A stretch of DNA of 6,065 nt, taken from assembly GCA_036501345.1 (NCBI GenBank), contig DASYAN010000239.1, positions 1-6,065 on the forward strand, written 5' to 3'. Below are positions 1 to 4,392 of the stretch, one piece after another. Source of the DNA: DASYAN01 sp036501345. Its GTDB lineage: Bacteria; Chloroflexota; Ktedonobacteria; Ktedonobacterales; Ktedonobacteraceae. The position numbers and the translations under genes are program-made. Below the pieces are notes generated by a model. That model saw only the letters and a program-made list of their open reading frames with translations. It was not told where the DNA came from and made no database searches. Within the stretch, counting starts at the first letter, position 1, and each line of letters begins with the position of its first letter.

Positions 1-147
1 CCTTCAGGTTTATCAGTCATAGCTTTATTAATTCCTTTCTTTATCATTACTATTGGTATTAATGTTATTGCTGCTTCTTTAATAAGCACTATCTATACTA
101 AACATAACCGACTATCTTTGCAATTTTGCAAAATGAGAAAAAGTTGA
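1..147 (+). CDS. C-terminal fragment of a membrane protein, 5' end outside the window
   Basis: Reading frame 1 is open from the first base to a TGA at 145-147 and gives 48 residues. The first part, residues 4 to 29, is an almost uninterrupted run of I, L, V, F, A, G, S and T, which is what a membrane-spanning helix looks like. It is followed by a short hydrophilic tail with several K, R and H residues (YTKHNR, then KMRKS at the end). By the positive-inside rule the tail would face the cytoplasm. No start codon with a ribosome binding site is visible, so this is read as the end of a longer gene entering from the left. The family cannot be named from this piece. The codons are AT-rich, unlike the minus-strand block that follows. 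A chance open frame in AT-rich DNA is the main alternative, but the coherent transmembrane pattern argues against it. Confidence 0.55.
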   Translation, partial: PSGLSVIALLIPFFIITIGINVIAASLISTIYTKHNRLSLQFCKMRKS

Positions 148-211
148 AGGTATAAATTTCTCTCACCTTTCTAGCATACTCGAGAGTTGCGTTTCCGTCT
201 ACGACTTTTTA

Positions 212-241
212 TAGCCTTTTGGTAGCCTTTTGGTAGCCTTC
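212..241. repeat. 11-bp tandem direct repeat, about 2.7 copies
   Basis: The unit TAGCCTTTTGG occurs at 212-222 and 223-233, and a third partial copy (TAGCCTTC) starts at 234. The two full copies are identical. An 11-bp period places the copies on roughly the same face of the helix, as in some operators, but no promoter can be firmly placed beside it and slippage in noncoding DNA explains it equally well. It lies in the spacer between the left-edge membrane protein gene and the hairpin at 277-318. Confidence 0.6.
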
Positions 242-276
242 ACTCCCGATTCTGTTCTATTCTAGTGCACAAGCAG

Positions 277-318
277 CAAGGAAGAGCCGATCAGGTAAAC
301 TTGATCGGCTCTTCTTTG
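277..318. terminator. Probable bidirectional terminator hairpin between converging genes
   Basis: Bases 281-293 (GAAGAGCCGATCA) pair perfectly with 302-314 (TGATCGGCTCTTC), a 13-bp stem with an 8-nt loop. Four more pairs, one of them G-U, extend the stem to 277-318. It stands about 50 nt beyond the rsmE stop codon (minus strand) and about 130 nt beyond the stop of the left-edge plus-strand gene, where a shared terminator for converging transcripts would be expected. On the plus strand it is followed by a short T-rich run (315-320). On the minus strand the trailing sequence is only moderately T-rich. Classical long U-tracts are missing, so efficiency in either direction is uncertain. Confidence 0.65.
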
Positions 319-367
319 TTCATGTATCTCTAATTGCTACTGCTTGTCAATTGCCTTGGAGACATAG

Positions 368-1147
368 CTACCAATGCTCGCTTTCGAGTTCATACATCAC
401 ATTAGCAACTGCGGCTAGCGCTGCGGTCTCAGCTCGCAAAATACGTTGACCGAGGGTAACAGCCTGAACACCATGGCTTTGCGCAAGCCTGACCTCTTCA
501 GCCGTCAAGCCTCCCTCTGGACCAATGAAGAGTACCACTGTCATAGTAGCAGGCATATTCTGACAGGTTTTAGGATGGATGGCTTGGAGTGCATCACGTA
601 AGCTGGCTTCCTGTGCCTGTTCCCACGGCATTATGGCCACAGCACCCGATGGGATATCCTCAAGCGCATGTTTCAATGAACGGATTGGTCGCAGCTCAGG
701 CAGACGTGCACACCCACATTGCTCGGTAGCTTCCTGAATAATGCGTTGCCAGCGCTGGATCTTTGCCGACCCAGCACCCTCTAGACCAGACATTGAGCGA
801 TGGCATACAATCGGCGCGAAAGTAGCAACACCCAATTCTGTCGCCTTTTCCAGAAGCCATTCGAAGCGTGCCGATTTGAGCAAGCCCTGGCAGAGCACGA
901 TATGCACAGGCGACTCGTTTTTACCGGTCCGACGCTCTAATACCTCTACCTCGACTGCAGATCGTCCGCTCCTGGCGATGACACTGACTAACTCATCGCC
1001 GCTATTGTCCAATAGCATCAGTTGCTCACCAACGGCAAGGTGCAGTACATCGCGTACCTGATGGGCCAGTTTTTCGGGCAGAGACACCGTTTCGCCTGGG
1101 ACAATGGTGTGCGGCCCCTGCGTAGTAGTGATAAAGAAGCGATGCAT
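368..1147 (-). CDS. rsmE: 16S rRNA (uracil-1498-N3)-methyltransferase RsmE
   Basis: RsmE uses S-adenosylmethionine to methylate N3 of U1498 in helix 44 of 16S rRNA, near the decoding site of the 30S subunit. The 259 residues fit the family, which is usually about 240-250. An N-terminal PUA-like RNA-binding part spans about residues 1-72, followed by the SPOUT methyltransferase domain. Visible family signatures are LLEKATELGV (98-107), GPEGG (209-213) and LGQRILRAETA (232-242), which form the knotted SAM-binding region. The EQSGR motif typical of the family appears here as EQCGC (142-146), a small deviation. The ATG lies 3 nt after the prmA stop, and a GAGGAT ribosome binding site overlaps the end of prmA, which supports this start and translational coupling. 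It is the last gene of the minus-strand block, followed by the hairpin at 277-318. Identification is firm. Confidence 0.95.
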   Translation of the reverse strand: MHRFFITTTQGPHTIVPGETVSLPEKLAHQVRDVLHLAVGEQLMLLDNSGDELVSVIARSGRSAVEVEVLERRTGKNESPVHIVLCQGLLKSARFEWLLEKATELGVATFAPIVCHRSMSGLEGAGSAKIQRWQRIIQEATEQCGCARLPELRPIRSLKHALEDIPSGAVAIMPWEQAQEASLRDALQAIHPKTCQNMPATMTVVLFIGPEGGLTAEEVRLAQSHGVQAVTLGQRILRAETAALAAVANVMYELESEHW

Positions 1148-1150
1148 GGC

Positions 1151-2071
1151 CTATCCTCGTTTTGTATAGACTAAGGCTAGCCAGTCATCGATCTTCACCT
1201 CTTCGACTAGTTGCAGACCTGACTCTAGCAACGGTCCCTCAGCATCATGACGGCGTGCCTCAATAATGCCACTTACCACTAACATACCCTGCGGGGCCAG
1301 CACTTGCGCAAGGTGTGGCGCAATCAAACCGATCACCTGTGCAATGATATTTGCTAGCACCAGATCATACTGTCCCGCCATGCGCTCAGCCTCCACCTCA
1401 TCCAGCACACCTAGTACAACCCTGATACGGTCCTCAAGATTATTCATCGCAACATTAGCGGTCGCACATTCTGCTGCCACACTGCTGTTATCGATAGCAT
1501 CAACGCTTTGTGCTCCCAACTTTGCGGCAGCTAGCGCCAAGATAGCCGATCCTGTGCCAACATCGAGAATACGCATCCCCGGCTGAACACGCTGCTCAAC
1601 CTGCACCAGACACATGCGCGTGGTAGGATGGACCCCAGTCCCAAAGGCCATGCCAGGATCGAGTGTCACAACCACTTCGTGCTCTCTAGGAGTATACTCG
1701 CGCCAAGAGGGACGGATCACTAGGCGCTGCCCAATATGAGTCACATGATAGTAATCTTTCCAGGCATTTGCCCAATCTTCCTCATCGACCACGCGTGTTT
1801 GCAATTCACCCACAAAATGCGCTCCCAAGCTCGACAGGTGCCAGAGCCCTAGCTCTACCTGCTGACGTGTTGCCTCCTCTTTGCCATCGATGGGAATATA
1901 CGCATGTATCTTGACAGGCTGCCCATAGAGAACACGATAGTCCTGCCCATCCTCTGTCAGCTCAAATGGTTCTTCAATTACAACTCCGTCAGAGGAATAA
2001 CGCCTCAACAACTCACTTACCGACTCGACTGCTTCAGGATGCACCTGAACAGTTAATTCTAGCCAACGCAT
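1151..2071 (-). CDS. prmA: Ribosomal protein L11 methyltransferase PrmA
   Basis: PrmA is a class I SAM-dependent methyltransferase that trimethylates amino groups of ribosomal protein L11. The 306 residues match the usual length of about 290-315. The N-terminal part (about 1-60) corresponds to the L11-recognition domain and the rest is a Rossmann-fold catalytic domain. Diagnostic motifs are the PrmA signature LDPGMAFGTGVHPTTR (137-152), the SAM-binding motif I ILDVGTGSAILAL (168-180), the acidic end of strand 2 (AIDNS, 192-196), and LVLANIIAQ (237-245), which corresponds to the family's ANI-containing active-site strand. The usual GSG of motif I reads GSA here, a conservative change. The start ATG has only a distant AAAGGT-type ribosome binding site 12 nt upstream. 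The gene lies 53 nt downstream of the mutase gene and 3 nt upstream of rsmE, so an operon is likely. prmA next to rsmE is a common bacterial arrangement. Confidence 0.95.
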   Translation of the reverse strand: MRWLELTVQVHPEAVESVSELLRRYSSDGVVIEEPFELTEDGQDYRVLYGQPVKIHAYIPIDGKEEATRQQVELGLWHLSSLGAHFVGELQTRVVDEEDWANAWKDYYHVTHIGQRLVIRPSWREYTPREHEVVVTLDPGMAFGTGVHPTTRMCLVQVEQRVQPGMRILDVGTGSAILALAAAKLGAQSVDAIDNSSVAAECATANVAMNNLEDRIRVVLGVLDEVEAERMAGQYDLVLANIIAQVIGLIAPHLAQVLAPQGMLVVSGIIEARRHDAEGPLLESGLQLVEEVKIDDWLALVYTKRG

Positions 2072-2124
2072 ATAAATAAATAACTACCTTTCAAGTTCAT
2101 AGACTCTTAAAAAAGTTCTTTATC

Positions 2125-3855
2125 TCAAAACACAGCAGGCTCCATATATTCCCCAAAAGCCAAGCGGAAGACATCCATAATCTCTCCCAAAGTGGCATAA
2201 GCTCTCACGGCATCAAGGATTGCAGGCATGGTATTCTCTGTACCTTCACACGCGTGGCGTAAGTGATCCAGAGTACGTCGAACCTGCGCTTGATCACGTT
2301 CTTGTCGAACACGGTCGAGACGTTCGAGGTGTGCCCTCTGGCCCTCGTAATCGACATACAGTGTCGGTACTTTGATCTCTTCCTCTACCTGGTAGTCATT
2401 GACCCCTACAATAGTTCGTTTGTGCTCATCAATCTCTTGCTGGTACCGATAGGCCGACTCAGCTATCTCTCGTTGGAAGAAACCATTCTGGATGCAGGAT
2501 AATACCCCGCCGAGAGCATCGATCTTTTCCAGATAAGCCATCGCAGCATGCTCCGTTTGATCAGTCAGTGCCTCGACAAAGTAGGAACCACCGAGAGGAT
2601 CAACCGTGTTCACGACCCCACTCTCACTGGCAATAACTTGTTGAGTACGCAGGGCAATCAGAGCTGCTTTCTCTGTAGGCAAAGCTAGAGCTTCGTCAAG
2701 TGAGTTAGTATGCAGGGAATTTGTGCCTCCCAGGACTGCCCCCAGAGCCTGAATGGTCGTACGCACAATGTTATTTTCAGGCTGCTGAGCGGTCAGCGAG
2801 ACGCCTGCAGTCTGAGCATGGCAACGCATCATCCAGGAACGTGGGTCCTTGGCTCCGTAACGCTCACGCATCAATCTAGCCCACAGTCGCCGCCCTGCAC
2901 GAAATTTAGCAATCTCCTCAAAGAAATCATTGTGCACATCGAAGAAAAATGAGAGACGCGGGGCAAATTCATCGATCTTCAGGCCGCGTTCTAGGGCAGC
3001 ATCCACATAGGCCAGACCATCAGCAATAGTAAAGGCCAATTCCTGCACAGCGGTCGCTCCGGCCTCGCGAATATGATAACCACTGATACTGATAGTATTC
3101 CAGCGCGGCATATGGCGTGTGCCAAACTCAATCGTATCTACCACCAGACGCATAGATGGCTCTGGGGGAAAGAGAAATTCCTTCTGGGCAATATATTCTT
3201 TGAGAATGTCATTCTGCAGCGTCCCACCTAGTTTCTGCATAGGGAAACCGCGCTTCTCTGCATTAACGATATACATTGCCCAGATCGCACAGGCGGGACT
3301 ATTGATAGTCATAGAAGTTGTGATCTTATCCAACGGCAGATCAGCAAACAGAATTTCCATATCGGCCAGCGATGAAATAGCGACACCGCATTTACCAAAT
3401 TCGCCAGCAGCTAGCGGATGATCGGTATCATAGCCATAAAGCGTTGCCATATCAAAGGCAGTCGAGAGGCCTGTCTGTCCCTGTTGGAGCAGATATTTGA
3501 AGCGAGCATTGGTATCTTCAGCAGTGCCAAATCCGGCGAACATACGCATCGTCCACGGCTTGGCACGATACATTGTGGGCTGGACCGCTCGTGTGTAGGG
3601 ATATTCGCCGGGCAATCCAAGATCACGGTTATAATCCAGTGCCACATTATCCTCAGGAGTATAGACACGATTGATAGGAACACTGGAGGTAGTAATCAGG
3701 TTATCGTGTTCAGGAATGCGCTTCAATGATTGTTTGACGGTCGTTTCTTCCCATTGCACACGCTTGACTGTGAGGCGCTCTAATTCTTCTTTGGCAAAGA
3801 GCGTGCCCTGTTCGACAACGGGCTGTGTTGTCTCTGTCGATCCCTGCTCAAGCAT
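2125..3855 (-). CDS. icmA: Coenzyme B12-dependent acyl-CoA mutase large subunit, isobutyryl-CoA mutase type
   Basis: This is the catalytic TIM-barrel subunit of the methylmalonyl-CoA mutase family, which rearranges carbon skeletons by adenosylcobalamin radical chemistry. Family hallmarks are GEYPYTRAV (83-91), KPWTMRMFAGFG (99-110), GTLQNDILKEY (211-221), FPPEPSM (229-235), ISGYHIREAGA (257-267) with Tyr260 and the catalytic His261, and GGTNSLHTN (376-384). At the positions of Propionibacterium Tyr89 and Arg207 it carries Phe106 and Gln224. Arg207 binds the methylmalonyl carboxylate; Phe and Gln are the residues known from isobutyryl-CoA mutase IcmA. The local string EYIAQKE and the C-terminal EPxxF ending also resemble IcmA as I recall it. 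Ala133 argues against 2-hydroxyisobutyryl-CoA mutase, which has Asp there. The 576 residues match large subunits of about 550-570, and the C-terminal B12-binding domain (DxHxxG) is absent, so a separate small subunit is needed and is not in the window. The start is bounded by an in-frame TAA four codons upstream. The exact substrate is an inference; family membership is firm. Confidence 0.85.
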   Translation of the reverse strand: MLEQGSTETTQPVVEQGTLFAKEELERLTVKRVQWEETTVKQSLKRIPEHDNLITTSSVPINRVYTPEDNVALDYNRDLGLPGEYPYTRAVQPTMYRAKPWTMRMFAGFGTAEDTNARFKYLLQQGQTGLSTAFDMATLYGYDTDHPLAAGEFGKCGVAISSLADMEILFADLPLDKITTSMTINSPACAIWAMYIVNAEKRGFPMQKLGGTLQNDILKEYIAQKEFLFPPEPSMRLVVDTIEFGTRHMPRWNTISISGYHIREAGATAVQELAFTIADGLAYVDAALERGLKIDEFAPRLSFFFDVHNDFFEEIAKFRAGRRLWARLMRERYGAKDPRSWMMRCHAQTAGVSLTAQQPENNIVRTTIQALGAVLGGTNSLHTNSLDEALALPTEKAALIALRTQQVIASESGVVNTVDPLGGSYFVEALTDQTEHAAMAYLEKIDALGGVLSCIQNGFFQREIAESAYRYQQEIDEHKRTIVGVNDYQVEEEIKVPTLYVDYEGQRAHLERLDRVRQERDQAQVRRTLDHLRHACEGTENTMPAILDAVRAYATLGEIMDVFRLAFGEYMEPAVF

Positions 3856-3875
3856 AATGAAGCATTACTCCTCTC
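3848..3875 (-). promoter_or_regulatory. Ribosome binding site of the mutase gene with an overlapping out-of-frame ATG
   Basis: On the minus strand GAGAGGAG (3868-3875) is a strong Shine-Dalgarno sequence. The mutase ATG (3853-3855) begins 12 nt after it, longer than the usual 5-9 nt. An in-frame TAA at 3865-3867 rules out a longer protein. Another ATG at 3863-3865 lies only 2 nt after the Shine-Dalgarno, probably too close for efficient use, and would encode the five residues MLHYA before a TGA at 3848-3850, overlapping the mutase start. Whether it is translated is unknown. Confidence 0.5.
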
Positions 3876-3938
3876 TGAGTTCCAAGGCAAGATGTATCTA
3901 TCTTCTACGCGGGACTTGGCTATTGTGCTCTCAGCCTT

Positions 3939-3966
3939 ATTGTACCATAGGAAACCTTATTCCAAA
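3939..3966 (-). promoter_or_regulatory. Candidate sigma-70-type promoter for the mutase-prmA-rsmE block
   Basis: On the minus strand TTTGGA (3961-3966) and TACAAT (3939-3944) are separated by 16 nt and sit about 85 nt upstream of the mutase start. The -10 matches the consensus at 5 of 6 positions; the -35 is weaker. No operator-like repeat is evident around it. This is the best placed candidate I found for the leftward transcript, judged by eye only. Confidence 0.35.
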
Positions 3967-4057
3967 CCAGAACCCTACTAAAGAGGGGAGTCCGCCCAGA
4001 CCCCTGTAGCATAGTTCAAACTGACCCTGTGTGCACCTCTCGAATCGATAGAGCACC

Positions 4058-4091
4058 AGGAAAAATGGTAAACGATACCAGAATTTTTCCT
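4058..4091. other. Imperfect hairpin, possibly a weak terminator
   Basis: AGGAAAAATGGTA (4058-4070) pairs with TACCA (4076-4080) and, after a 3-nt GAA bulge, with TTTTTCCT (4084-4091), around a 5-nt loop. Thirteen base pairs can form in total, mostly A-T in the lower half. The T run in the descending arm gives a terminator-like look on the plus strand, but the G/C part of the stem is short. It could shield the promoter at 4133-4161 from upstream readthrough; that role is inference. Confidence 0.3.
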
Positions 4092-4132
4092 AGATGTCTT
4101 TGGATTGTCTTCCAGTCTTCGCAAGGTTGTCG

Positions 4133-4161
4133 TTGTCAAGAGTCGCTCTCTTGGCTATACT
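4133..4161 (+). promoter_or_regulatory. Near-consensus sigma-70-type promoter driving the repeat-protein gene
   Basis: TTGTCA (4133-4138) and TATACT (4156-4161) match TTGACA and TATAAT at 5 of 6 positions each, with the optimal 17-nt spacer. This is the strongest promoter-like pair in the window that I could find by eye. Transcription would start near 4168, leaving a leader of about 225 nt before the ATG at 4393. No promoter of similar quality was seen closer to the gene. Confidence 0.5.
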
Positions 4162-4392
4162 TCTAGCATAGAGACTGAGAGACACCACTCATCAAAGTAT
4201 CACTTGCAAACCACCCGATGATACTGGTAAAATGATGGGGCTTATATGTCTCACTTGAGGTAGTTTAAGAAGTTTTGAACAATACTAAAACATGAATTTG
4301 GCAATGCTCTCATTTTGGATCAAAATGTTTCTACTCTAAATACAACATATTATGAGATAAAAAGTGTCTGATTAAGAAAGGTAATAATAGCT

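Larger units (their letters stand above)
3856..4392. other. Divergent intergenic region between the mutase gene and the repeat-protein gene
   Basis: These 537 bases contain no convincing protein gene on either strand. The left third carries the mutase ribosome binding site and candidate promoter (minus strand). The middle holds an imperfect hairpin (4058-4091) and a near-consensus plus-strand promoter (4133-4161). The right part is AT-rich leader for the repeat-protein gene, with a small inverted repeat AGTATCA (4196-4202) / TGATACT (4219-4225). A 15-codon hydrophobic reading frame at 4292-4339 has no clear ribosome binding site and is not called as a gene. Confidence 0.7.

Noticed and set aside
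741..1061. 106-codon plus-strand frame opposite rsmE
   Set aside because: It lies wholly antisense to a gene with clear RsmE motifs, and its translation is Ser/Thr/Arg-rich with no recognisable domain.
1266..1586. 106-codon plus-strand frame opposite prmA
   Set aside because: It is antisense to the conserved PrmA catalytic region, and its Ala/Ser/Thr/Ile-rich translation is typical of a shadow frame.
2072..2124. Possible terminator between the mutase gene and prmA
   Set aside because: The gap has A/T runs, but I found no stable stem of useful length, so co-transcription remains the simpler reading.
3411..4009. Overlapping frames on both strands at the start of the mutase gene, including one reaching into the intergenic region
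   Set aside because: They overlap the conserved N-terminal barrel of the mutase in other frames and show no domain, no good ribosome binding site and no coherent composition.
4292..4339. 15-codon frame encoding a hydrophobic peptide (MNLAMLSFWIKMFLL) in the leader of the repeat-rich gene
   Set aside because: There is no ribosome binding site before its ATG, and a frame this short is expected by chance in AT-rich DNA.
4315..4346. Second possible promoter (TTGGAT with TAAATA or TACAAC) close to the repeat-rich gene
   Set aside because: The -10 candidates match poorly or have a spacer of about 20 nt; the pair at 4133-4161 is far better.
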